This document shows, piece by piece, positions 16,742 through 25,544 of a stretch of DNA of 64,000 nt (positions are counted from its first letter, which is position 1; the number at the start of each line of letters is the position of its first letter). Both the position numbers and the translations under genes were made by a program. The stretch lies in the NCBI RefSeq assembly GCF_004570385.1, contig NZ_SPQL01000002.1, positions 372,001 through 436,000 on the forward strand, written 5' to 3'. The notes below the pieces were generated by a model. It had not been told where the DNA came from, made no database searches, and saw only the letters and a program-made list of their open reading frames with translations. The DNA comes from Blastococcus sp. CT_GayMR19. Its GTDB lineage: Bacteria; Actinomycetota; Actinomycetes; Mycobacteriales; Geodermatophilaceae.

Positions 16742-19110
16742 GCCTCGCAGCTCTCGGGGTTCTCCAGGGAGCAGGCGACGGCGTCGTCGTCAGCAGGTCG
16801 TGCCGTGATCCCGACGGTGGCCTGCTGGATGCGCGTGGCCGGCCGCGACCGCAGGTAGTAGGTGCTCTTCAGTCCGCTGGCCCAGGCGTAGCGGTACATC
16901 GAGCTCAGCTTCCCGATCGTCGGGCTGGCCAGGAACAGGTTGAGCGACTGGCTCTGGTCGACGTAGGGCGCCCGCGCGGCGGCCAGGTCGATGAGCGCCT
17001 TCTGCGGCAGTTCCCAGGCCGTGCGGAACAGCCGGCGGGTCTCCTCCGGTAGGCCGTCGATCCCCTGCACGGAGCCCTCGGCCCGCTTGAGCGCCTGCCG
17101 GACGTCGTCGTCCCACCTGCCCAGCCGCTTCAGCTCAGCCACCAGCGCGCCGTTGACCTGGAGGAACTCGCCGGAGAGCGTCTCGCGCTTGAACAGGTTG
17201 GACACCTGCGGCTCGATGCACTCGTAGCAGCCGGCGATCGAGGCGATGGTGGCCGTCGGCGCGATCGCGACCAGCAGGGAATTGCGCAGCCCGTGCTCGG
17301 CCACAGCCGCACGGAGGCGGTCCCAGCGTGCGGTCTGGGTGGGGGTCACGTCCCACAGATCGGGCTGCAACTGCCCGCTCGCCGCCCGGGTCTCCGGGAA
17401 CGCCGGATGGGCACCGTGCTCAGCGGCCAGACCGGCCGAGACCTCCAGGGCGGTCAGGTACATCTCCTCCGAGATGCGGGTGGAGAGCTCCTGAGCCTCG
17501 GCGCTGTCGAAGGGCAAGCCCAGGGCGAAGAAGACGTCCTGCAGGCCCATCAGCCCGAGGCCCACCGGACGCCACCGGGGGTTGCTCGCGGCGGACTGCG
17601 CGCTCGGGTAGTAGTTGATGTCGATCACGCGGTCCAGGAACCGGACCGCGGTACGGACGGTGGCCCGCAGCCGCGTCCAGTCCATCCCCGAGGCCTGGCC
17701 GTCCGGGGTCCGCAACAGGTGGGCGGCGAGATTCACCGAACCGAGGTTGCAGACCGCCGTCTCGCCGTCGCCGGACACCTCGATGATCTCGGTGCACAGG
17801 TTCGACAGATGCACGACGTTGCCCGGTCGGCCGGTCTGGTTGCAGGTTCGGTTGGCGGCGTCCTTGAACGTCATCCAGCCGTTGCCGGTCTGGGCGAGCG
17901 TCCGCATCATCCGCCCGTAGAGCTCCCGCGCCGGCACCTGGCGGACGTAGCGTCCCGCCGCCTCGGCCGCCCGGTAGGCGGCGTCGAAGTCCTCGCCCCA
18001 CAGGTCGGGCAACTCCGGGACCTCGTCGGGGTCGATGAGCGACCACTGTTCGTCGGCTTCGACCCGCCGCATGAACTCATCCGGGATCCAGTTGGCCAGG
18101 TTCAGATCGTGGGTACGGCGGGCGTCCTCACCTGTGTTGTCCCGCAGCTCCAGGAATTCCTCGATGTCGGGATGCCACGGCTCGAGGTAGACACAGGCCG
18201 CCCCCTTGCGCCGGCCACCCTGGTTCACCGCGGCGACCGACGCGTTGAGCGTCCGGAGCCACGGGACGATCCCGTTCGACCGGCCGTTCGTGCCGCGGAT
18301 GAGTGCGCCCCGGGAACGCACACGGGACCACGAGATGCCGATGCCACCGGCGAACTTGGACAGGGCTGCGACCTGCGCGTACCGCTCGTAGATCGAGCCG
18401 AGCTCGTCACGCGGCGAGTCGACCAGGTAGCAGGAGCTCATCTGGGTGTGCCGCGTGCCCGAGTTGAAGAGCGTCGGCGAGCTCGGCAGATAGGCCAGGG
18501 AGCTCATCAGCCGGTAGAAGCCGATCGCCTCGGCCGGTGTCCGTGACAGGCCGCAGGCCACGCGGAGCAACCAGTACTGCGGCGTCTCCACCACGAGTCG
18601 GGTCGCCGGATGCCGAAGGAGGTACCGATCGGCGACCGTGCGCAGCCCGAAGTACTCGAACCGCCGGTCGGCGGCCGGGTCGATCGCGTCGTCGAGCTTG
18701 CGGGCGTGCCGGGCCACGAAGGCCGCGGTCTCGTCACCGATCAGTCCTTCCGCATGGCCGAGCGCGACGCTCTGACTGAAGGACGCGATCCCCTGACCGG
18801 TGACCTCCTTGCGCACGTAGTTGGCCAGGAGCCGGGCGGCGAGCCGGGAGTACTCCGGCTCCTCTCCGGTCATCTCGGCCGCGGTCTGGATCGACAGGCG
18901 GTCCAGCTCGGCGCTGGTGGCGCCGTCGTAGAGACCGCTGATCGTGCGTGTGGCGACCCGCAGGGGGTCCACCGACGAGAGGTCGTCGCACCAGCGATCG
19001 ACGGCTCGGACGATCTTGTTGACGTCGACGGGCTCCAGATCGCCGCTGCGCTTGCGCACCTGCATGGTGGCGCGGCCGACGGCCGGTGGGGCGTGTTCGG
19101 TGAGGGTCAT
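16732..19110 (-). CDS. nrdA: class Ia ribonucleotide reductase, large (R1) subunit
   Basis: A 792-residue catalytic subunit that reduces ribonucleoside diphosphates. It starts with an ATP-cone allosteric domain (MQVRKRSGDLEPVDVNKIVRA follows MTLTEHAPPAVGRAT), then the ten-stranded barrel with SSCYLVD, SNLCTEI (catalytic Cys and Glu) and VCNLGSVNL, and finishes with a redox CEACQ tail. ATG at 19110 is supported by GAGGAG 8 bases upstream and by the ATP-cone beginning soon after. It lies directly behind a cobalamin riboswitch, an arrangement known from Streptomyces, where B12 shuts off class Ia nrdAB in favour of a B12-dependent class II enzyme. Confidence 0.96.
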   Translation of the reverse strand: MTLTEHAPPAVGRATMQVRKRSGDLEPVDVNKIVRAVDRWCDDLSSVDPLRVATRTISGLYDGATSAELDRLSIQTAAEMTGEEPEYSRLAARLLANYVRKEVTGQGIASFSQSVALGHAEGLIGDETAAFVARHARKLDDAIDPAADRRFEYFGLRTVADRYLLRHPATRLVVETPQYWLLRVACGLSRTPAEAIGFYRLMSSLAYLPSSPTLFNSGTRHTQMSSCYLVDSPRDELGSIYERYAQVAALSKFAGGIGISWSRVRSRGALIRGTNGRSNGIVPWLRTLNASVAAVNQGGRRKGAACVYLEPWHPDIEEFLELRDNTGEDARRTHDLNLANWIPDEFMRRVEADEQWSLIDPDEVPELPDLWGEDFDAAYRAAEAAGRYVRQVPARELYGRMMRTLAQTGNGWMTFKDAANRTCNQTGRPGNVVHLSNLCTEIIEVSGDGETAVCNLGSVNLAAHLLRTPDGQASGMDWTRLRATVRTAVRFLDRVIDINYYPSAQSAASNPRWRPVGLGLMGLQDVFFALGLPFDSAEAQELSTRISEEMYLTALEVSAGLAAEHGAHPAFPETRAASGQLQPDLWDVTPTQTARWDRLRAAVAEHGLRNSLLVAIAPTATIASIAGCYECIEPQVSNLFKRETLSGEFLQVNGALVAELKRLGRWDDDVRQALKRAEGSVQGIDGLPEETRRLFRTAWELPQKALIDLAAARAPYVDQSQSLNLFLASPTIGKLSSMYRYAWASGLKSTYYLRSRPATRIQQATVGITARPADDDAVACSLENPESCEACQ

Positions 19111-19229
19111 CTGCTCGCTCCTCGTGAGCCGGACTCCGAGGTCCGGGCGAGGACGAGCCGCCAGCCCCGGGAAGCCCGGAGCTGTCCGACGGACCCGATC
19201 CCCGAGGTCCCGGACGACCGCGCACGGGC

Positions 19230-19410
19230 GTGCGCGGTGCGGCTGGCAGGTCTTCGGACTCGTGGGCACGCCGACCGGGTCGGCTCCTACTGGCCGTCGC
19301 TTCCCGGGTGCCGGTGACACCCAGTGCGTGATGACGGCGGTCGTTCCCACTCACCGCTGCGGGACAGTCCCGGATTCGCACCGGGTTCCCTCTTGCCCCG
19401 GGCCGCTCGT
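19230..19410 (-). ncRNA. cobalamin (AdoCbl) riboswitch in the nrdAB leader
   Basis: Read on the minus strand, the leader holds the riboswitch landmarks in order: GGGAACCCGGTGCGAATCC, GGGACTGTCCCGCAGCGGTG, a GTGGGAA/CACTGGG-type core, and the B12 box AGTCCGAAGACCTGCCAG (19243-19260). This matches the family consensus very closely. The 120 bases between it and the nrdA start contain GC-rich arms able to form alternative hairpins, which would be the expression platform. Expected effect: cobalamin lowers nrdAB expression. Confidence 0.93.
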
Positions 19411-19436
19411 GCAGAGCGACCCGGACCAGCTGCGGG

Positions 19437-19483
19437 ACCACCATATGTGGCAACGCTCTCGTGACGTGGCACAACATGTGGCG
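19437..19483 (-). promoter_or_regulatory. two tandem NrdR-box-like sites upstream of nrdAB
   Basis: ACCACCATATGTGGCA (19438 onward) and GGCACAACATGTGGCG (to 19483) are two similar near-palindromes whose centres are 32 bases apart, the about three-helical-turn spacing typical of paired NrdR boxes. They sit immediately upstream of the riboswitch, where the promoter should be, and also 40-85 bases from the divergent MFS gene start. Confidence 0.65.
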
Positions 19484-19521
19484 CGGCGTGTCGCCGAACC
19501 GCGAGCGGGCAGAGTGCTCTC

Positions 19522-20766
19522 GTGGCGCCCACGGACCGTGATGCCCGCCTAATACCGGGGGGCGGACTGCCGGAGGGACACCGGGCCGGTGCCCGCGAAT
19601 CGCGACGGGCCTCCCTGGCGATCTTCCTCGCCGGCGTCGCCGTCTTCGCCATGTTGTACGAGCCGCAGGCGCTGCTGCCCGAGCTGACCCGCGCCTTCGG
19701 CGTCTCCCCGGTCGCCTCCACCCTCGCCATCTCCGTGTCCACCGCCGGCCTCGCCCTGGGCCTGCTCGTGCTCGGCCCGCTGTCGGACCGGCGCGGGCGG
19801 ACGGCGATCGTGCACGCCGGGCTGGTCGTCTCGGCCGCGCTGGCCGTCGCGGTCCCCCTCTCCCCCAGCTGGGAGTTCCTGCTCGTGGTGCGCGCCCTGC
19901 AGGGGGTCGCCCTCGCGGGCCTCCCGGCCGTGGGGGTCGCCTACCTGCGCGAGGAGCTGCACCCGTCGATCAGCGGTCGCGCCATCGGACTGTTCATCGG
20001 GGGCAACGCCATCGGCGGGCTGACCGGACGGTTGCTGGGCGGGCTCCTCGTCGACGTCGGCGGCTGGCGGACGGCGTGCGCCGCGATCGCCGTCCTGGGG
20101 GTGGCCTGCACCGTGGCGGTGCGCCTGCTGCTGCCGCCCTCGCGCCGGTTCGTCCCCGTCCCGCGCGGCGCGCCGCTGCTCCGGCAGCTGTCGCAGGCGG
20201 TGACCGACCCGGTCCTGCTGGGCATCTACGGTCTCGCGGCCCTGCTGATGGGCAGTTTCGTGGCGGTGTACAACGCGGCCACGTTCCGGCTCGAGGGACC
20301 GTACGGACTGCCGACCTCGCTGGCGAGCCTGGTCTTCCTCAGCTACCTGCTCGGCTCGGGCGCCTCCCCCGCCGCGGGCTGGCTGGCCGGCCGCAGCAGT
20401 CCGCGGGTCGTCGTCCCGGTCTCCGTGGCCGTCATGGGGGCCGGGCTGGCGCTCACCCTCGCCGCATCGCTGGGTCTGTTCGTGGCGGGGGTCGCCGTGG
20501 TCACCGTCGGCTTCTTCGCCGCCCACGGCGTCGCCAGCGGCTGGGTCGCGACCCGGGCGGCGCTCGGGGGCCGCCCCGTCGGTCAGGCCGCGTCGCTCTA
20601 CTCGTTCTGGTACTACGCCGGCTCCTCGGTCGGCGGGACCGTCGCCGGCCGGGCGTGGGACGCCGGGGGCTGGCCTGCGGTGGTGCTGCTGACCGGCTCG
20701 ATGACCGCCGGTGCGCTGGTGCTGACCCTCGTGCTCGGCCGGACACGGAGCCTGGCGGCCGACTGA
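19522..20766 (+). CDS. MFS transporter
   Basis: Twelve-helix major facilitator protein of 414 residues, probably a drug or metabolite exporter of the YnfM/arabinose-efflux-like group. The loop motif GPLSDRRGRTAIV between helices 2 and 3 is the classical MFS motif A, and helices alternate regularly. The GTG at 19522 gives a short hydrophilic leader before the first helix; a start slightly downstream cannot be excluded. It is divergent from nrdAB, and the NrdR-like boxes fall near its likely promoter. Substrate cannot be told. Confidence 0.88.
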   Translation: MAPTDRDARLIPGGGLPEGHRAGARESRRASLAIFLAGVAVFAMLYEPQALLPELTRAFGVSPVASTLAISVSTAGLALGLLVLGPLSDRRGRTAIVHAGLVVSAALAVAVPLSPSWEFLLVVRALQGVALAGLPAVGVAYLREELHPSISGRAIGLFIGGNAIGGLTGRLLGGLLVDVGGWRTACAAIAVLGVACTVAVRLLLPPSRRFVPVPRGAPLLRQLSQAVTDPVLLGIYGLAALLMGSFVAVYNAATFRLEGPYGLPTSLASLVFLSYLLGSGASPAAGWLAGRSSPRVVVPVSVAVMGAGLALTLAASLGLFVAGVAVVTVGFFAAHGVASGWVATRAALGGRPVGQAASLYSFWYYAGSSVGGTVAGRAWDAGGWPAVVLLTGSMTAGALVLTLVLGRTRSLAAD

Positions 20767-20900
20767 CCGCGGGCCGGGGAGCGCACGCCGTGTGACCCGC
20801 CGCACAGAAACGCCGTCCAGGCTCTTTCCCTCCGGCCGATCTCCGTGATCGACTGCGCTCCTCCGCCGCGCCGACGGCGTCGCAGCATCTGGAGGCAGGG

Positions 20901-20966
20901 ATGTCGTTGGGTCAGGACGGGGCGACCGACGAGAGCAAGCGCGTGCCGCGCGGGATTGCGCGGTGA
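20901..20966 (+). CDS. putative 21-residue leader peptide coupled to sdhC
   Basis: A short frame beginning ATG 20901 behind a good GGAGGCAGGG site encodes MSLGQDGATDESKRVPRGIA plus Arg and ends with TGA that overlaps the GTG start of sdhC (GTGA). The sdhC GTG itself has no ribosome site, so translation probably reaches it by coupling through this peptide. Conservation is not known from sequence alone; a control role is inference. Confidence 0.5.
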   Translation: MSLGQDGATDESKRVPRGIAR

Positions 20967-21793
20967 CCGCCACCGCGCCACGCGGGACCGGGGCGGTCTC
21001 CCCCGGGCACGGGAACGGGATGCCGGCGCCGCGCCGCGCGACCATCACCGAGCGAACGCTGCGCACCGACAGGTGGTGGGTCCAGCCGCTGATCACCGTC
21101 GTCGTGCTGGTGCTGTTCATCATCTACGCGACGTTCCGGGCGTTCCAGAACGCCCACTACCTCTCCGAGCCCTACATCTCGCCCTTCTACTCGCCGTGCA
21201 TCACGACGCAGTGCGAGGGCGACACCTTCCCGGAGCTGTTCACCGGCCCGGCCTGGATCTCCCCGGCCCTGTACATCCTGATCTTCCCGCTGGGCATCCG
21301 GCTGACCTGCTACTACTACCGCAAGGCCTACTACCGGTCGTTCTGGCTGTCGCCTCCGGCGTGCGCGGTGGCCGAGCCGCACAAGCGCTACACCGGTGAG
21401 ACCCGGCTGCCGCTGATCGGCCAGAACATCCACCGGTACGCGCTCTACGCGGCGCTGGTCATCAACGTCATCCTCTTCTACGACGTCGTCCTGGCGTTCC
21501 GCGACGAGACCGGCGAGTGGGGCCACATGGGCCTCGGCACCGTAGTACTGCTCGTCAACGCGGTGCTGCTCTTCCTCTACTCGCTGTCGTGCCACTCGTG
21601 CCGGCACATCGTCGGCGGCCGCATCAACAACTTCTCGAAGCACCCGCTGCGCTACAAGGCGTGGGGGCTGGTGTCGCAGCTCAACGGCCGGCACATGCAG
21701 TTCGCCTGGGCCTCGCTGTTCAGCGTCGCCTTCGCCGACTTCTACGTCCTCCTCCTCGCCACGGACACGATCACGGACCTGAGGTTCTTCTGA
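20963..21793 (+). CDS. sdhC: succinate dehydrogenase membrane anchor subunit
   Basis: A 276-residue membrane protein with about five helices, matching the actinobacterial single-anchor type found in mycobacterial Sdh1 (Rv0249c-like). Helices lie around residues 42-62, 92-115, 155-178, 190-210 and 240-265; histidines in FLYSLSCHSCRHIVGG and QNIHRYAL are candidate haem or quinone ligands. It passes electrons from SdhAB to the quinone pool. Its GTG start overlaps a short upstream peptide and its TGA overlaps the sdhA ATG (TGATG), so all three are tightly coupled. Confidence 0.85.
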   Translation: MTATAPRGTGAVSPGHGNGMPAPRRATITERTLRTDRWWVQPLITVVVLVLFIIYATFRAFQNAHYLSEPYISPFYSPCITTQCEGDTFPELFTGPAWISPALYILIFPLGIRLTCYYYRKAYYRSFWLSPPACAVAEPHKRYTGETRLPLIGQNIHRYALYAALVINVILFYDVVLAFRDETGEWGHMGLGTVVLLVNAVLLFLYSLSCHSCRHIVGGRINNFSKHPLRYKAWGLVSQLNGRHMQFAWASLFSVAFADFYVLLLATDTITDLRFF

Positions 21794-23586
21794 TGGAGCT
21801 GGAGCGGCACACCTACGACGTCGTCGTTGTCGGGGCGGGGGGTGCGGGCCTGCGGGCCGCGATCGAAGCCCACGAGTCCGGCGCGCGCACCGCCGTCGTC
21901 TGCAAGTCCCTGCTGGGCAAGGCGCACACGGTGATGGCCGAGGGCGGCATCGCCGCGGCGATGGCGAACCTCTATCCCGAGGACAACTGGCGGGTGCACT
22001 TCCGCGACACCATGCGCGGCGGGAAGATGCTCAACCACTGGCGGATGGCCCAGCTCCACGCGCAGGAGGCGCCGGACCGGGTCCGCGAGCTCGAGGACTG
22101 GGGTGCGCTGTTCGACCGCACCCCCGACGGCCTGATCAGCCAGCGCGACTTCGGCGGGCACCGCTACGCGCGGCTCGCCCACGTCGGTGACCGCACCGGC
22201 CTCGAGCTGATCCGGACCCTGCAGCAGCGCACCGTCGCCCTCGGCATCGACGTCTACATGGAGTGCACGGTCACCCGCCTGCTGACCGACGAGGGCGGGA
22301 TCACCGGCGCGTTCGGCTACTGGCGCGAGTCGGGGCGCTTCGTCGCCTGGCAGGCGCCGTCGGTCGTGCTGGCCACCGGCGGCATCGGGAAGTCCTACAA
22401 GGTCACGTCGAACTCGTGGGAGTACACCGGCGACGGGCACTCGCTGGCGCTGCAGGCGGGCGCCTCGCTGGTGAACATGGAGTTCGTCCAGTTCCACCCG
22501 ACCGGCATGGTCTGGCCGCCCTCGGTCCGCGGGATCCTCGTCACGGAGAGCGTGCGCGGCGACGGCGGCATCCTGAAGAACTCGGCCGGCAACCGGTTCA
22601 TGTTCGACTACATCCCCGACTTCTTCCGCAAGGAGACGGCGGAGACCGAGGCCGAGGCCGACCGCTGGTACGACGACAAGAAGAACAACCGGCGGCCGCC
22701 CGAGCTGCTCCCCCGCGACGAGGTCGCCCGGGCGATCAACAGCGAGGTGAAGGCCGGCCGCGGGACGCCGCACGGCGGCGTCTTCCTGGACATCGCCTCG
22801 CGCCGCTCGGCGGAGTACATCCGCAAGCGGCTGCCGTCGATGTACCACCAGTTCAAGGAGCTGGCCGAGGTCGACATCACCGCCGAGCCGATGGAGGTCG
22901 GGCCCACCTGTCACTACGTGATGGGCGGGGTGGAGGTCGATCCCGACACCGAGGCCGCGCGGGTGTCCGGCCTGTTCGCGGCCGGTGAGGTCGCCGGCGG
23001 CATGCACGGCTCCAACCGGCTGGGCGGCAACTCCCTGTCGGACCTGCTGGTGTTCGGCCGGCGCGCCGGGGCGGCCGCGGCGGAGCACGCACGCGGCCGG
23101 CACGGGCTCGAGCTTCCGGACGAGGCACTGGCCGACGCCGCCCGGGCGGCGCTGGCGCCGTTCGACCGGGAGGGCGGCGAGAACCCGTACACCGTGCAGC
23201 ACGACCTGCAGCAGACGATGCACGACCTGGTCGGGATCATCCGCACCGCGCCGGAGATGGAACAGGCGCTGGAGCGGATCGCCGCGCTGAAGGAGCGGGT
23301 GGCCAACCTGTCGGTGGAGGGGCACCGGCAGTACAACCCCGGCTGGCATCTGGCCCTCGACCTGCCGCACATGCTCGTGGTCAGCGAGTGCATCGCCCGC
23401 GCCGCGCTGGAGCGGCAGGAGAGCCGCGGCGGGCACACCCGCGACGACTTCCCGGCGACCGACGCCGAGTGGGCGAAGACCAATCTGATCTGCACGCAGG
23501 CCGCCGACGGCTCGGTGGCGCTGACCCGGCAACCGCTGCCGCAGATGCCGTCGGACCTCGCCGGGATCTTCGAGGAGACAGCGTGA
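21793..23586 (+). CDS. sdhA: succinate dehydrogenase flavoprotein subunit
   Basis: A 597-residue FAD subunit oxidising succinate to fumarate in the TCA cycle and respiratory chain, facing the cytosol. The N-terminal dinucleotide fold reads VVVVGAGGAGLRAA; the His of KAHTVMAEGG is in the place of the covalent FAD attachment site; FHPTGM and the GMHGSNRLGGNSL loop hold substrate and catalytic residues. Length is normal. ATG 21793 overlaps the sdhC stop. The sequence type fits actinobacterial Sdh1 rather than the E. coli enzyme. Confidence 0.96.
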   Translation: MELERHTYDVVVVGAGGAGLRAAIEAHESGARTAVVCKSLLGKAHTVMAEGGIAAAMANLYPEDNWRVHFRDTMRGGKMLNHWRMAQLHAQEAPDRVRELEDWGALFDRTPDGLISQRDFGGHRYARLAHVGDRTGLELIRTLQQRTVALGIDVYMECTVTRLLTDEGGITGAFGYWRESGRFVAWQAPSVVLATGGIGKSYKVTSNSWEYTGDGHSLALQAGASLVNMEFVQFHPTGMVWPPSVRGILVTESVRGDGGILKNSAGNRFMFDYIPDFFRKETAETEAEADRWYDDKKNNRRPPELLPRDEVARAINSEVKAGRGTPHGGVFLDIASRRSAEYIRKRLPSMYHQFKELAEVDITAEPMEVGPTCHYVMGGVEVDPDTEAARVSGLFAAGEVAGGMHGSNRLGGNSLSDLLVFGRRAGAAAAEHARGRHGLELPDEALADAARAALAPFDREGGENPYTVQHDLQQTMHDLVGIIRTAPEMEQALERIAALKERVANLSVEGHRQYNPGWHLALDLPHMLVVSECIARAALERQESRGGHTRDDFPATDAEWAKTNLICTQAADGSVALTRQPLPQMPSDLAGIFEETA

Positions 23587-23659
23587 CCGAGCCGGCGAGG
23601 TCACGAATGGACAGAGCAGTCCCGCGGACGCGGCCGACGAGCGCCGGGAAGGAGGACGC

Positions 23660-24415
23660 GTGAGCTACGACGCGACGTTCCGGGTGTGGCGCGGGAACGC
23701 CGACGGCGGTGACCTGCAGACCTTCACCGTCGAGGTGAACGAGGGCGAGGTGGTCCTCGACGTCATCCACCGGTTGCAGGCGACCCAGGCCGGCGACCTC
23801 GCCGTCCGGTGGAACTGCAAGGCGGGCAAGTGCGGATCCTGCAGCGCCGAGATCAACGGCCGTCCGCGGCTGATGTGCATGACGCGGATGAGCACGTTCG
23901 GCGAGGACGAGACGGTGACCGTGACGCCGATGCGCGCGTTCCCCGTGGTCCGGGACCTGGTCACCGACGTGTCCTACAACTACGACAAGGCCGCGCAGAT
24001 CCCCGCGTTCAATCCCCGGCAGCGGGACGCGGACGGCAACCACCGGATGCAGCAGATCGACGTCGAGCGCTCGCAGGAGTTCCGCAAGTGCATCGAGTGC
24101 TTCCTCTGCCAGGACACCTGCCACGTCATCCGTGACCACGAGGAGAACAAGAAGGCCTTCGCCGGGCCGCGGTTCCTGATCCGGCTGGCGGAGCTGGACA
24201 TGCATCCGCTCGACGTGACCGACCGCAAGGACGCGGCGCAGGACGAGTTCGGCCTCGGCTACTGCAACATCACCAAGTGCTGCAGCGAGGTCTGTCCCGA
24301 GGGCATCCACCTGACCGACAACGGGATCATCCCGCTGAAGGAGCGCGTGGTGGACCGCAAGTTCGACCCGCTCACGTTCCTCGGGTCGAAGATCCGCCGC
24401 CGCCCCAAGGACTGA
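23660..24415 (+). CDS. sdhB: succinate dehydrogenase iron-sulfur subunit
   Basis: A 251-residue subunit relaying electrons from SdhA to the membrane anchor. Cysteine clusters are complete: CKAGKCGSCSAEIN plus a later Cys for [2Fe-2S], CIECFLCQDTCHV for [4Fe-4S], and CNITKCCSEVCPEG for the third centre. The GTG start follows GGAAGGAGGACGC. A 73-base gap separates it from sdhA; a strong hairpin after the stop closes the operon. Confidence 0.95.
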   Translation: MSYDATFRVWRGNADGGDLQTFTVEVNEGEVVLDVIHRLQATQAGDLAVRWNCKAGKCGSCSAEINGRPRLMCMTRMSTFGEDETVTVTPMRAFPVVRDLVTDVSYNYDKAAQIPAFNPRQRDADGNHRMQQIDVERSQEFRKCIECFLCQDTCHVIRDHEENKKAFAGPRFLIRLAELDMHPLDVTDRKDAAQDEFGLGYCNITKCCSEVCPEGIHLTDNGIIPLKERVVDRKFDPLTFLGSKIRRRPKD

Positions 24416-24471
24416 CGGACGGCGTCCCACCGGGGCCGCCCCGGACGCTCCGCCCGGATGCCCACGTCACG

Positions 24472-24517
24472 AGCCGACGGGCCCGCTCTCGCACCAGCGA
24501 GAACGGGCCCGTCGGCT
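24472..24517. terminator. strong bidirectional hairpin after sdhB
   Basis: Two 21-base arms (from AGCCGACGGGCCCG to its mirror ending CGTCGGCT) pair with a single mismatch around a four-base loop, between the sdhB stop and the stop of the convergent DUF4234 gene. It should end transcription from both sides. Confidence 0.85.
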
Positions 24518-24525
24518 GAGAGCGG

Positions 24526-25017
24526 TCAGGCGGCGCCGAGGCTCCGCCAGTAGGCGTTCAGCGCGCCGTTGGTCTTGATCAGCCACACCAGGGGGCCGAT
24601 CAGGATGATCGAGCCCAGGAGGACCCAGAGGCCGGTCGTCGCGGTGACCGGACGGGGACGGCCCTGGCGCGCGTACAGGTTGCCGACCTCGTTCGGGAGC
24701 AGGAAGGGCGTGACCAGTCCGAAGGTGAAGATCGCGAGGACCAGCCCGAGCGCTCCGCCGACGCCCTCGCCCGAGTGCCGCTTCATCTCCTCGTGCGTGG
24801 CGAAGTAGTAGTACAGGGAGTAGATGCCGAAGGTGATGATGCTGAGGCCGATGACGGCCCAGGTGCTCCGGACCTTGCCCACCGGGCCCAGAGGGCGGCC
24901 GTGGTGCGCCGGCGACATCGGCTGCCCGTAGCCGACCGGGACGTGCTGTGCGTACTGCGCCTGAGCGTGCGGGCCGGGCGCGTACGCCTGGCCGGCCGGC
25001 TGGTCCAGAGTGGACAT
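24526..25017 (-). CDS. DUF4234 membrane protein
   Basis: A 163-residue protein with a Gln/Pro/His-rich cytosolic N-terminus (residues 1-45) and three or four hydrophobic helices. The WAVIGLSIITFGIYSLYYYF helix followed by THEEMKRHSGEG is the signature of the DUF4234 family, of unknown function. ATG 25017 has GGGGG upstream and is the only start that does not pull in an Arg-rich out-of-character leader. It converges on sdhB across the shared hairpin. Confidence 0.83.
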   Translation of the reverse strand: MSTLDQPAGQAYAPGPHAQAQYAQHVPVGYGQPMSPAHHGRPLGPVGKVRSTWAVIGLSIITFGIYSLYYYFATHEEMKRHSGEGVGGALGLVLAIFTFGLVTPFLLPNEVGNLYARQGRPRPVTATTGLWVLLGSIILIGPLVWLIKTNGALNAYWRSLGAA

Positions 25018-25213
25018 GGAGACCCCCGATCGAATGCGCCGGTCTGTCCGGCGGCACGGGCGAAGGTAGGCGAGCGGAACCACGCAGATCCGTTGTTCCG
25101 CACCCCGCGGCCGCGTGGCGACCACCACAGTCGCTGGCGCCACACGGAGCCCGCGCGCACCACCCGGAGGCGTCGGGCGGCGTCCCGCGCCGGGCGTATC
25201 GAGGAGGAACTCC

Positions 25214-25441
25214 TCAGTCGTCCCGCTGGGCGGCCGCGCGTCGTTCGGCGCCGGTCTCCCCCGCGTATCCGACGTCCTGGCCGGCGACCCGGCCGACGAA
25301 CGCCTCGGACTCGCCCGTGCCGGTCGTGCTCCCCGCGTCCGGCTCGTCGCTCGGGCCGCCACCGGTGGCGCGGGACAGCGCCTGGGCGTCGTCGGGGTCG
25401 ACGTCGGCCTCCTGGGGTCTCGGATCAGGCTCCGTGCTCAT
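25214..25441 (-). CDS. small acidic conserved-type hypothetical protein
   Basis: A 75-residue, very acidic and probably disordered protein (MSTEPDPRPQEADVDPDD at the start) ending in GRVAGQDVGYAGETGAERRA, a tail I recognise as recurrent in actinobacterial small proteins without function. Composition differs from the opposite-strand frames, which are Arg-rich shadows. It is divergent from the lipoprotein gene at 25541. No further role can be given. Confidence 0.55.
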   Translation of the reverse strand: MSTEPDPRPQEADVDPDDAQALSRATGGGPSDEPDAGSTTGTGESEAFVGRVAGQDVGYAGETGAERRAAAQRDD

Positions 25442-25520
25442 CGGGCCAGGGTGTGCGCTGATGCGCGGTTCCGCGACCCGAGCTGCCGATCGGCGCACAC
25501 TGTTCGGCGAGGAGGCGTCC

Positions 25521-25544
25521 GTGACGAGACCGGCGAACCGATGA
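25521..25544 (+). CDS. putative 7-residue leader peptide overlapping a lipoprotein start
   Basis: GAGGAGG at 25509-25515 is placed ideally for GTG 25521, which encodes VTRPANR and stops in an ATGA overlap with the lipoprotein ATG 25541. From the lipoprotein ATG the same ribosome site is 25 bases away, too far. The lipoprotein may therefore depend on coupling through this mini-frame. Confidence 0.35.
   Translation: MTRPANR

Larger units (their letters stand above)
19111..19521. other. 411-base regulatory gap between nrdA and the MFS gene
   Basis: No protein gene is visible. The gap is occupied by the nrdA ribosome site, the hairpin-rich expression platform, the cobalamin aptamer and the two NrdR-like boxes described separately. 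Confidence 0.85.

Noticed and set aside
19361-19390. tRNA-like GGATTCGCACC sequence
   Set aside because: It belongs to the conserved core of the cobalamin riboswitch on the opposite strand.
21742-23604. 620-codon minus-strand frame opposite sdhA
   Set aside because: Low-complexity Arg/Val/Gln-rich translation without domains; sdhA motifs on the plus strand explain the region.
23583-23663. Short frame between sdhA and sdhB
   Set aside because: No ribosome site and no sign of coding; just an operon spacer.
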